Assembly (NCBI GenBank): GCA_029959555.1
Contig: JASCPI010000016.1
Span: 30,327 to 94,326, forward strand
Direction: 5' to 3'
DNA from: Lysobacteraceae bacterium PS02065
GTDB taxonomy: Bacteria; Pseudomonadota; Gammaproteobacteria; Xanthomonadales; Rhodanobacteraceae
Length of the DNA: 64,000 nt
In this document: one piece after another, positions 45,944-53,001 of the stretch
Position numbering within the stretch: the first letter of the stretch is position 1
Layout of the letters: every line of letters starts with the position of its first letter
Program-made: the position numbers and the translations under genes
The notes under the pieces: model-generated
The model's input: the letters and a program-made list of their open reading frames with translations, nothing else
Database searches by the model: none
What the model was told of the DNA's origin: nothing

Positions 45944-46495
45944 CTAGAGCACCATCTGGCTCCATTCCGCGATGCGCATGCAAGGCCCCTGAAGCGGGCC
46001 CCAGGCGAGCGCGAAGCCGAGCAGCGTCATGTCGAGGGGCCGGTCGAGCGGACTCGCGGGAATGTGCTTCCCGGATGCAGAAGCCGGGACGATGCCCCAC
46101 GTCATATGCGGCGTCCACGCCGTCTGCGACGGGGCCGCATGCGAGGCGCAGGCACGCGACAGCAGTGCGGCGGCATCGAGGATCGACCGCGGCGAGGCGC
46201 CCGCGACGAACGTGCAGGTCCTCGCGCCCGAGTCGTCGAGATGCTCGTCGACCCGGTTGAAGGCCAGCGTGCCGGGTCTGAAACGGACCGCCGATCCGAT
46301 CTCGACGAGCCGACCCTCGAGGTGGGGCTGCCGCTTGTCGCTGTCGGGCCCGGCGGCGAGCGGCAGGTGCAGGTCGGCGGGGTGGATCAGCGTCACCTCG
46401 ATCCCGCGCCGCTCGCTCTGGCGCCATGCGGCTTCCGCGAATGCATCGCGCTCGTCGTCGAGCGGGAAGATGCCGAAGAAGTAGCGGGCGGTCAT
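45944..46495 (-). CDS. 2'-5' RNA ligase / 2H phosphoesterase-family protein
   Basis: This 183-residue protein resembles the bacterial LigT/ThpR group, beginning RYFFGIFPLDDERDAFAEAA. 2H enzymes need two HxT/S motifs. The second is present as HMTW (TAWTPHMTWGI). The first, normally LHVTL, reads LHLPL, with proline in place of Thr/Ser. It may therefore have altered or no phosphodiesterase activity. Related enzymes act on 2'-5' linkages or 2',3'-cyclic phosphates of RNA. It is transcribed away from the sensor-kinase region. No partner gene is evident. Confidence 0.78.
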   Translation of the reverse strand: MTARYFFGIFPLDDERDAFAEAAWRQSERRGIEVTLIHPADLHLPLAAGPDSDKRQPHLEGRLVEIGSAVRFRPGTLAFNRVDEHLDDSGARTCTFVAGASPRSILDAAALLSRACASHAAPSQTAWTPHMTWGIVPASASGKHIPASPLDRPLDMTLLGFALAWGPLQGPCMRIAEWSQMVL

Positions 46496-46758
46496 CGGTG
46501 ATCGGGCCTTGTTCCGGAAGGATCCATGGCAGTGCGTGGATGGTGCGGCATGCAGCGGTCACGAGGCGACGGCGGAACCTCGCCCGATCCCGGCGGAATC
46601 ATCTCGCACACGGGTTCCGGCGGGACGCTCCGGCGCGCCTCCATATCACTACCACACGACTACATGTAGACGTGCGCCGGGACCGGTGCATGGATATGCG
46701 GAGGGATGCTCGCGGATCGCTGAATTGATATCCCGCGGTGATCAATCGCGCCGGACGC

Positions 46759-47748
46759 TCAGCCCTGCATGCGGCTCGGTCGCGGCAGCGCCACGACGAA
46801 GCGCGCGCCGCCGTGCGCGTTCGTGTCGCAGGACACATGGCCGCCGTGGCGCTCGGCGATCTGCCGGACCAGGGCGAGGCCGAGTCCGCTGCCGACGTTC
46901 TCGCGATGCGCGCGGCTGCGGAAGAACGGCTCGAAGATGCGCGTGCGGTCCGCGGCGTCGATGCCGGTGCCGCTGTCGTCGACGACGATGCGGAGCGCTG
47001 CCTCCGATGGCACCACCTCGACACGGATCGGCGCTTGTCCGTGGCGATGCGCGTTCTCGAGCAGGTTGCGCACGAGCCTGCGCAGCAGGCGCGGATCGGC
47101 CGAGGCGAGGTGCGTGCCGGCGTCGACGGGCGCATCGCCGGGCGACACGTCGACATCGGGGTAGCGCGACGCTTCCTCGGCGACGAGGCCCAGCACGTCG
47201 ACGTCGTCCTCTGCCGCGAGCGGAAGCTCCGCATCGAGCCGGCTCGACAGCAGGATCTCCTCGAGCAGGTCGTCGAGTTCGCGCAGGTCGCGCACGAGGT
47301 CGGCACGCCGCGTGGTGTCGTCGCGCTCGGCGAGCAGCTCCACGCCGAGGCGGATGCGTGCGAGCGGCGTGCGCAGTTCGTGGCTCGCGTTCGCGAGCAG
47401 CTGCCGGTGGGCGTGCAGCAGTCGCTCGATGTGTTCGCCGGCGACGTTGAAGCCGCTCGCGAGCGCGGCGATCTCGTCGCTGCCCTCGACCACCGCGCGG
47501 CGTGCGAGGTCGCCTTCGCCGAAGGCGCGCACGGCGTCGCGCAGGCGGTCGAGCCGTCCGCCGAGGCGGCGCGCCAGCGGATACGCCGCCGCGCTGACCA
47601 GCATCGCGAGCGTCACGAGCGCGATCGTCCCCGTGACGGGGCCGAGCTGCGTCCAGCCGTGCCGCACGATCATGCCCATCACGAGGTAGGTGAGCAGGCA
47701 GCCGAGCAGCAGCAGGTAGAAGCGCTGGAACAGGTACGGGAGTTTCAT
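46759..47748 (-). CDS. sensor histidine kinase with minimal periplasmic loop
   Basis: This 329-residue inner-membrane kinase has two transmembrane helices (~8-28 and ~38-58) joined by only about ten residues, so there is no real periplasmic sensor domain. A HAMP linker follows (~59-112), then dimerisation/phosphoacceptor helix LANASHELRTPLARIR with His123. The ATPase domain has N-box LLENAHRHG, VVDDSGTGID and GSGLGLALVRQIAERHGG. It phosphorylates the response regulator whose stop lies 4 bases upstream. The start at 47748 (MKLPYLFQRF) is preferred over a longer noisy leader. The architecture is like RstB/CpxA relatives with a shortened sensor. Confidence 0.92.
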   Translation of the reverse strand: MKLPYLFQRFYLLLLGCLLTYLVMGMIVRHGWTQLGPVTGTIALVTLAMLVSAAAYPLARRLGGRLDRLRDAVRAFGEGDLARRAVVEGSDEIAALASGFNVAGEHIERLLHAHRQLLANASHELRTPLARIRLGVELLAERDDTTRRADLVRDLRELDDLLEEILLSSRLDAELPLAAEDDVDVLGLVAEEASRYPDVDVSPGDAPVDAGTHLASADPRLLRRLVRNLLENAHRHGQAPIRVEVVPSEAALRIVVDDSGTGIDAADRTRIFEPFFRSRAHRENVGSGLGLALVRQIAERHGGHVSCDTNAHGGARFVVALPRPSRMQG

Positions 47749-47752
47749 CGCC

Positions 47753-48457
47753 TCAGTCCTGCGCGCGTGCGAACACGTAGCCGGCGCCGCGCACGGTGAG
47801 CAGGCGCTTCGGCTGTTTCGGATCGTCCTCGATGGCCTGCCGCAGCTTGGAGACGTGCACGTCGATCGAGCGATCGAAGCCGTCACCGCTGCGTCCGCGC
47901 ATCGCATCGAGCAGCGCGTCGCGACCGAGCACGCGTCCGGCGTGCTCGGCGAGCACCACGAGCAGCGCGAACTGGTGCGCGGTCAGCGCCACGACGGCAT
48001 CGTCGAGGCGCGCCTGGAACGCGTCGCGGTCGATCTCGAGGCGCCCGAAACGCAGCACCGGTTGGCCGGCGCCGTTTGCGCCGGAGGCACCACGCCGCAT
48101 CACCGCGCGCAGCCGGGCCACGAGTTCGCGCGGCTCGAACGGCTTGGCGAGGTAGTCGTCCGCACCGAGTTCGAGGCCGACGATGCGGTCGGCCGTGTCG
48201 CCACGTGCGGTGAGCATGACCACGGGCAGGCCGCGCAGCGATGCGTCGGCGCGCAGCTGCCTGCACACGTCGAGTCCGTCGGCATCGGGCAGCATGAGGT
48301 CGAGCACGAGCGCATCGAAGCTGCCCGACCGCAGGCGCGACAGCGCGGTGTGCGCGGTCGCGTCCGTGGTCGCGGCGAACCCCGATGCGTTGAGGTACTC
48401 GACGATCATGCCCGCGAGCCGGCGGTCGTCTTCGAGGACGAGGATGCGTGGGCCCAT
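47753..48457 (-). CDS. OmpR-family response regulator
   Basis: This 234-residue regulator has a receiver domain (phosphoacceptor Asp53 in LVLDLMLPDADG, acidic pair in VLEDDRRL, Lys105 in YLAKPFEPREL) and a C-terminal winged-helix domain (RLEIDRDAFQARLDD to SIDVHVSKLRQAIEDDPKQP, LLTVRGAGYVFAR). It resembles the RstA/CpxR branch. It is the middle gene of a minus-strand operon: CpxP-like protein, regulator, kinase. The regulator-kinase gap is 4 bases. Targets are unknown, but the first gene's product suggests envelope or metal stress. Confidence 0.95.
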   Translation of the reverse strand: MGPRILVLEDDRRLAGMIVEYLNASGFAATTDATAHTALSRLRSGSFDALVLDLMLPDADGLDVCRQLRADASLRGLPVVMLTARGDTADRIVGLELGADDYLAKPFEPRELVARLRAVMRRGASGANGAGQPVLRFGRLEIDRDAFQARLDDAVVALTAHQFALLVVLAEHAGRVLGRDALLDAMRGRSGDGFDRSIDVHVSKLRQAIEDDPKQPKRLLTVRGAGYVFARAQD

Positions 48458-48502
48458 GGCGTGGTCCGCGTGCGAAAGCGCCAGCCTAGCCGGATGCGCG
48501 CG

Positions 48503-48964
48503 TCAGTGCGCAAACCGGCGCTTCTGTTCGGCATCGAGCGTGGCGGCGGCGTCGGCGAGGAAGCGCAGGTAGCGGCGGCCCGCCACGTCGAGCAGCGCGA
48601 TCTGCTCGTCCTCCACGCCGTTCCACGCGCTTTCCGTGAGCGACGGTGCGAGCAGGGCGTGGTGCAGCGCGGACTGCGCCTCGGCCTCGCGCGCCGCGAG
48701 ACCTTGCAGGTCGGCCGCGGCGCGTTCGGCCAGCGCCGGCAGCGTGCAGGCGTCGCCCGCCTCGATCACCTCGCAGAGGTGTGCCGCGAGCTGCCGGCTG
48801 CGCGCGGCGAGCTCGGCGGGACGGCCCGCGGCCGAGAGCAGGTCGGAAGGGCGGGCGCCGGCATGCGGGCCGGCGTGGGGTTCGCCGTGCGCGTGCACGG
48901 CGATGGCCGATGCGGCCACGCCGAGGAAGACACCGAGGATCGCGGATCGCCAGGCGAAGGACAT
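48503..48964 (-). CDS. CpxP/Spy-like periplasmic protein
   Basis: This 153-residue exported protein has a signal peptide ending near AVHA-HG, followed by a His-rich start (HGEPHAGPHAGARPSD). The rest is all-helical. It ends with TLDAEQKRRFAH, which matches the LTxxQ-type motif of the CpxP/Spy/CnrX group of periplasmic chaperones and metal sensors. The His cluster (four histidines in ~12 residues) could bind metal. It is the first gene of the operon with the two-component system and may be its periplasmic sensing partner. Overall similarity to CpxP is weak, so the assignment rests on layout and motif. Confidence 0.75.
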   Translation of the reverse strand: MSFAWRSAILGVFLGVAASAIAVHAHGEPHAGPHAGARPSDLLSAAGRPAELAARSRQLAAHLCEVIEAGDACTLPALAERAAADLQGLAAREAEAQSALHHALLAPSLTESAWNGVEDEQIALLDVAGRRYLRFLADAAATLDAEQKRRFAH

Positions 48965-49125
48965 GGGAAGACTCCTTTCGGGACGCGGGAGGATTCCCGC
49001 AGGCCCAAGCGTCGGCGGCGCGCGTCAGCGCGTGATGTGCGCCGTGTGAAGAAGCGTGAAGCGCGAATGCCCGGAACACCGGCCCGGTTGTCCGTCGTCC
49101 GGGGCGGGGGTAGAATCGTCGCGTC

Positions 49126-49222
49126 ATCGGGGAGTAGCCGCCTCTGCAAAGGGGAGCCGACGTCAACACACTTGGTCCACAGACCATGGCGTCGGCGGCA
49201 TCTGCTGAGCGAGACCTTTGAC
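49126..49222 (+). promoter_or_regulatory. yybP-ykoY manganese riboswitch
   Basis: The leader contains the conserved blocks of this Mn(II)-sensing RNA in order: GGGGAGTAGCCGC (from 49129), GACGTCAACACACTTGG (about 49159-49175) and GCGAGACCTTTGACC (from 49209). These match the mntP and alx leaders of E. coli. It lies just upstream of a TMEM165/GDT1-family gene, the usual target class. Downstream, CAGCCGGGGCCGGC and TCCA/TGGA can form a hairpin (about 49230-49254) that covers the first possible start codon. Translational control is therefore likely. Confidence 0.9.
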
Positions 49223-49248
49223 CTTGTTGTCCACAGCCGGGGCCGGCG

Positions 49249-49884
49249 ATGGACGGCAGGGTCATGGGTATTTTTTCGCCGGCCCCTCAGGACAATCCCT
49301 TGGACGCCCTCATCGCCTCGTTCGGCATGGTCGCGATCGCCGAAATCGGCGACAAGACCCAGCTGCTCTCGTTCGTGCTCGCCGCGCGCTTCGCCGGTGA
49401 GCACTGGCGCATCATCGCCGGCATCTTCGTCGCCACGATCGTCAACCACCTGTTTGCCGCCGCGGTCGGCGACTGGGTCGCCGCCAACGTCGGCGCCGAC
49501 ATCATGCGCTGGATCCTCGGCCTGGCCTTCCTCGCGTTCGCGGCATGGGCGCTGATTCCCGACACGCTCGACGACGACGACGCGAAGCCGTCCCGCCACG
49601 GCGCGTTCGCGACCACGGTCGTGCTGTTCTTCCTCGCCGAGATGGGCGACAAGACCCAGCTCGCGACCGTCGCGCTCGGCGCGCAGTACGCCAACCTCGC
49701 GATGGTCTCGATCGGCACGACGCTGGGCATGATGGCCGCGAACGTGCCGGCCGTGCTCGTCGGCGACAAGCTCGCCAAGCGCTTCCCGTTGTCGAAGATG
49801 CGCTTCGTCGCGGCGTTCCTGTTCGCGCTGTTCGGCGTGCTCATCCTGCTCGGTGTCGACATCGGCCTCGGACTGGGCATCTGA
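49249..49884 (+). CDS. TMEM165/GDT1 (UPF0016) family manganese/calcium exporter
   Basis: This inner-membrane protein of up to 211 residues has six predicted spans. The two family signatures are EIGDKTQLLSFVLAARF (first half) and EMGDKTQLATVALGAQY (second half), the E-x-G-D-K-T motifs that form the cation path. Bacterial members such as MneA export Mn(II). Regulation by the manganese riboswitch directly upstream supports Mn(II) efflux. Starts at ATG 49249 and ATG 49264 are both possible. The first lies inside the leader hairpin; the second, in ATGGGTATTTTTT, lies after it. No ribosome binding site decides between them. Confidence 0.93.
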   Translation: MDGRVMGIFSPAPQDNPLDALIASFGMVAIAEIGDKTQLLSFVLAARFAGEHWRIIAGIFVATIVNHLFAAAVGDWVAANVGADIMRWILGLAFLAFAAWALIPDTLDDDDAKPSRHGAFATTVVLFFLAEMGDKTQLATVALGAQYANLAMVSIGTTLGMMAANVPAVLVGDKLAKRFPLSKMRFVAAFLFALFGVLILLGVDIGLGLGI

Positions 49885-50036
49885 GGCCCGTGCTGGTGTC
49901 GCATGCGTGGCGGTTCTCTCGACGATTTCGTCGGGCGACGTTTCCGCGCGAGGGTCCGGCAATGGTGCGCCGAGGCCTCGCGGGGATGGATCGTTCGAGC
50001 TTGCCGCACTGCATCGGCGTGGCATAGCCTTCAGGG

Positions 50037-50435
50037 ATGTCCACGCCGAGCACCACGCCCTCGAACACGTTCCGCATCGTTCTCGCGATGCTGCTCGTCG
50101 TCGGCATGCTCGGACGTGCGGGGCTGCATCTGGTCGGCGAACTCCACGCCGCCGACCACGCGATGAACGCGGCGCTCGTCGCGCACGACCACGACCGTGC
50201 TCAGGCCGGGGCCTGCGACGGTCGCGACGACGCGACGTCCGATGACGCCGCCGCGCCGTACGGCCTCGGTGGCCATGGCCTGTTCCACCACGCCGACGGC
50301 ATCACGCTCGCGACGCTCGTGGTCGATGTCGAAGCGGCGAAGCCGCACTTCGATGACGTGAAGCCCTCCGCGTGGGCGCCGGCCACGTTCGCGTCCGTGC
50401 AGGCGGTGACACCGTTCCGGCCACCGATCGCCTGA
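50037..50435 (+). CDS. hypothetical His-rich exported or membrane-anchored protein
   Basis: This 132-residue protein has one N-terminal hydrophobic segment (FRIVLAMLLVVGMLGRAGLH) and then a His/Asp-rich part: LHAADHAMNAALVAHDHD and GLGGHGLFHHADG. The periplasmic portion could bind metal. I recognise no domain with certainty. It resembles in layout the small DUF2946-type proteins found near metal genes. CAGGG precedes the ATG. It stands between the Mn-exporter gene and the HupE/UreJ-like gene on the same strand and may belong to a metal-handling group. Confidence 0.65.
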   Translation: MSTPSTTPSNTFRIVLAMLLVVGMLGRAGLHLVGELHAADHAMNAALVAHDHDRAQAGACDGRDDATSDDAAAPYGLGGHGLFHHADGITLATLVVDVEAAKPHFDDVKPSAWAPATFASVQAVTPFRPPIA

Positions 50436-50666
50436 CCTCCGCGATCGCTGCCGAGGCGTTTCGTCCCTGCGGCCCCGATCCCTGCGGGTAATCCGTTCGT
50501 TCGTCCGATGTGCCGACGATGCCGACCGGTTGCGGTCGTGCGACGTCACGACACGGATGCGCCGCCTGGATCGTTCATGTGTGTCATTCCGCATCACCAC
50601 GGGTTCGCGAGGGCACATGCCGTCGCAGGCCTTCGGCGCCGTCGTGCGCCGTCACCAGGAGTCTCC

Positions 50667-51398
50667 ATGCGTTCCATCACGCTTCCACGCGAAACGGCGA
50701 TGTTCGTGCGCACCCCGCGCGTGGCCAGCCGATGGCTGCTGCCCGCCGTGCTGTCGTTGCTGCCAGGCCTCGCGTTCGCGCACGGCGTGAGCGGCGGCGA
50801 CCAGCAGTTCCTCGAACAGAGCACGGGCCTGCAGCTCGTGACCTTCACCTACCTCGGCGCCAAGCACATGGTCACGGGCTATGACCACCTGCTGTTCCTG
50901 CTCGGCGTCGTGTTCTTCCTGCACCGCATGCGCGACGTCGGCCTCTACGTCACGCTGTTCGCGGTAGGGCACAGCGTCACGCTGCTGGCCGGCGTGCTCG
51001 GCGGCTTCCACGTCGATCCGTACGTCATCGACGCGATCATCGGCCTCTCGGTGGTCTACAAGGCGCTCGACAACCTCGGTGCGTTCCGGCGCTGGTTCGG
51101 CGTCCAGCCGGACAACCGCATCGCCGTGCTCGTGTTCGGCCTGTTCCACGGCCTCGGCCTCGCGACCAAGCTGCAGGATTTCTCGCTGTCGCCCGACGGC
51201 CTCGTGCCGAACATGCTCGTGTTCAACCTCGGCGTCGAGATCGGCCAGCTGCTCGCGCTCGCGGGCATCCTCATCGTGATGGGGTTCTGGCGGCGCCGCG
51301 CGTCGTTCGGAAGGCAGGCCTTCGGCGCCAATGTCGTGCTCATGACCGCAGGCTTCCTGCTCATGGGCTACCAGATCACCGGTTACGTCGTCTCGTGA
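50667..51398 (+). CDS. HupE/UreJ-family membrane protein
   Basis: This 243-residue protein has a signal-like first segment (LLPAVLSLLPGLAFAHG) and about six membrane spans. HMVTGYDHLLFLLGVVFFLH is the HupE/UreJ_2 signature, in which GxDH residues bind metal. FAVGHSVTLL and GLFHGLGLATKL add further conserved His. HupE/UreJ proteins are nickel permeases or belong to that wider group. The metal here is unknown. AGGAG lies 6 bases before ATG 50667, which fixes the start. Its stop is 11 bases before the next gene, which encodes a membrane-anchored protein that commonly accompanies this family. Confidence 0.9.
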   Translation: MRSITLPRETAMFVRTPRVASRWLLPAVLSLLPGLAFAHGVSGGDQQFLEQSTGLQLVTFTYLGAKHMVTGYDHLLFLLGVVFFLHRMRDVGLYVTLFAVGHSVTLLAGVLGGFHVDPYVIDAIIGLSVVYKALDNLGAFRRWFGVQPDNRIAVLVFGLFHGLGLATKLQDFSLSPDGLVPNMLVFNLGVEIGQLLALAGILIVMGFWRRRASFGRQAFGANVVLMTAGFLLMGYQITGYVVS

Positions 51399-51409
51399 AA
51401 GGAACCCCC

Positions 51410-52051
51410 ATGTCCTCGATTCCGCTTCATGATCTTCCTTCCTCGCGCCGACTCGTGCGCGCCACGATCGTCTCGATCCTCGTTGCCGGTGCGCTGCTCG
51501 TCACGGTGGTGATGCCGGCCGAGTTCGGCATCGATCCCGTCGGCACGGGTCGCCTTCTCGGACTCGACGCGCTGCACGACGTGGACGCCGTGACCGAGGC
51601 ACCGGGCACGCCGCCGGCCTCCGCGCACGCCACCGATCGCGATGCCGTGCTCGCCGCGAACGCCAAGTCCGCGTTCGGCGAATCCAAGGGCCAGTCGTTC
51701 GACGCCGCGGCGCTGTCGCCGACGTCGGGAAGTCTTTCGCGCAGGACGATGACCGTCTCGCTTGCGCCGGGCAAAGGCGTCGAGGTGAAGGCCGCGCTCG
51801 AGCAGGGGCAAGGCCTCGTCTTCAGTTGGCTCGCGACCGCTCCCGTCGCGGTCGACATGCACGGCGAGCGCCCCGATGCGAAGAACGCGTGGACGAGCTA
51901 CGCGGTCGAGCGCGCGCAGGAGAGCGCATCAGGCACGTTCATCGCGCCGTTCACCGGCACGCACGGCTGGTACTGGAAGAACCTCGGCGATGTGCCGGTG
52001 GAGGTCACGATCGACGTCGCCGGCGCCCACGTGGAGATCTACCAGCCCTGA
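51410..52051 (+). CDS. 'transmembrane anchor' protein paired with HupE
   Basis: This 213-residue protein has one N-terminal membrane anchor (residues ~18-38, TIVSILVAGALLVTVVMPAE) and a periplasmic C-terminal beta domain: RRTMTVSLAPGKGVEVKAAL, QGQGLVFSWLATAPVAVDMH and THGWYWKNLGDVPVEVTIDV. The HGWYW.N motif is conserved in proteins called 'transmembrane anchor protein' next to HupE/UreJ genes. Their function is not established. AAAGGAAC precedes ATG 51410. An upstream ATG at 51395 overlaps the HupE stop. The tight linkage indicates the two proteins act together. Confidence 0.82.
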   Translation: MSSIPLHDLPSSRRLVRATIVSILVAGALLVTVVMPAEFGIDPVGTGRLLGLDALHDVDAVTEAPGTPPASAHATDRDAVLAANAKSAFGESKGQSFDAAALSPTSGSLSRRTMTVSLAPGKGVEVKAALEQGQGLVFSWLATAPVAVDMHGERPDAKNAWTSYAVERAQESASGTFIAPFTGTHGWYWKNLGDVPVEVTIDVAGAHVEIYQP

Positions 52052-52133
52052 GGCGACGTCGGCGCACGCGGAGCTTCGTTCGCATGCATGGGCGGCGTTC
52101 GGACGGACGCCGCCCGTCACCTTGCGGCACGTG

Positions 52134-52607
52134 TCAGCAGCGTTCCACGCGGCACGAGAAACATCCGTACGCCGCGTTGTGCAGATGGGCGTAGGCGACC
52201 GCTTCATCATCGAACAAGCACGCGAGCTCGCGTGCCACATCGACGCCCTGACATACGCGTCCCGCGACGATGCGGTGCGTGGCGTCGTAGGCGCGGATCG
52301 AGATGAGGCGTCGCGTGACGTAAGGCGGTACGTCGCCGGGCGGCAGCTCGCGGCGGGTCACGCCCCTGCGCACGAAGATCGGGCCCGACGCGCGGTACGG
52401 CGAATCGGCGGGCTGGTGTTCGAACGGCAGCAGGAGCAGCTCGTCGCCGGCGGCGGCGTCCTCGAGGCTCACGCGGCAGGGATAACCGGTCGGCGCGTCG
52501 GCGATGCGGCGCTCCGCACCGATCGCGCGCAGCTGTTCGTCATCGAGGGCGAAGAGGTGGTCGAAGCGGGCGTGATCGAGGGCGATCAGGCGGAACGTGG
52601 CGGGCAT
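52134..52607 (-). CDS. DUF1203-family protein
   Basis: This 157-residue cytosolic protein matches DUF1203 in layout: start FRLIALDHARFDHLFALDDE, core DAPTGYPCRVSLEDAAAGDE, then LLPFEHQPADSPYRASGPIF, VPPYVTRRLISIRAYDATHR, and a C-terminal AHLHNAAYGCFSCRVERC. The function is unknown. Several cysteines, two near the end, suggest metal or redox chemistry, but this is a guess. It stands alone and converges on the membrane-anchor gene. GAGAGGAGTCCACC precedes the ATG. Confidence 0.88.
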   Translation of the reverse strand: MPATFRLIALDHARFDHLFALDDEQLRAIGAERRIADAPTGYPCRVSLEDAAAGDELLLLPFEHQPADSPYRASGPIFVRRGVTRRELPPGDVPPYVTRRLISIRAYDATHRIVAGRVCQGVDVARELACLFDDEAVAYAHLHNAAYGCFSCRVERC

Positions 52608-53001
52608 GGTGGACTCCTCTCGGGAGCGCCATCGTCACGTCACGGGTCCTCGCATGCTCGCCGTTTCCGGACATGACATCCGTGCGCTTCCAGGCAACGT
52701 GCGCCGAGGATGTGTGCCTCCACCACGCCATGGTGTGCGGCGACTGCTTCGAGGCGCCGACGTCACGCAAAGGCGTGGCGTGGTGATCGGATCATCCGCC
52801 AGCAGCCTCGCCGAGATGACCACGACACCGATGACGGCATGGTCGGAGATGGCGCGAGCAGCCAGGTGTTCAGCCCGCTTTCGCACGAATGTCACATTCG
52901 TCCGCTGCAATGCCTCGCATGGACGCAGGCAGGGTGGGGCCTGCGCTCCCGTGACGGATCACCCGCATGCCGATCCCCTCAGTCTTCACAGAGGCCGCGC
53001 C
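52608..53001. other. intergenic stretch between divergent genes
   Basis: There is no convincing gene in these 394 bases between the DUF1203 gene and the EAL-CBS-GGDEF gene. The frames open here are Arg-rich. The promoters of both genes should lie here. No clear hexamers or repeats were found. Confidence 0.45.

Noticed and set aside
46640..46700. Short palindrome near GACTACATGTAGACG before the kinase operon end
   Set aside because: It is too short, and it lies downstream of the kinase gene and upstream of a gene on the same strand without other signals.
52597..53001. Extension of the EAL-CBS-GGDEF protein to an upstream ATG
   Set aside because: The extra 135 residues are Arg-rich noise and would overlap the divergent DUF1203 start region.
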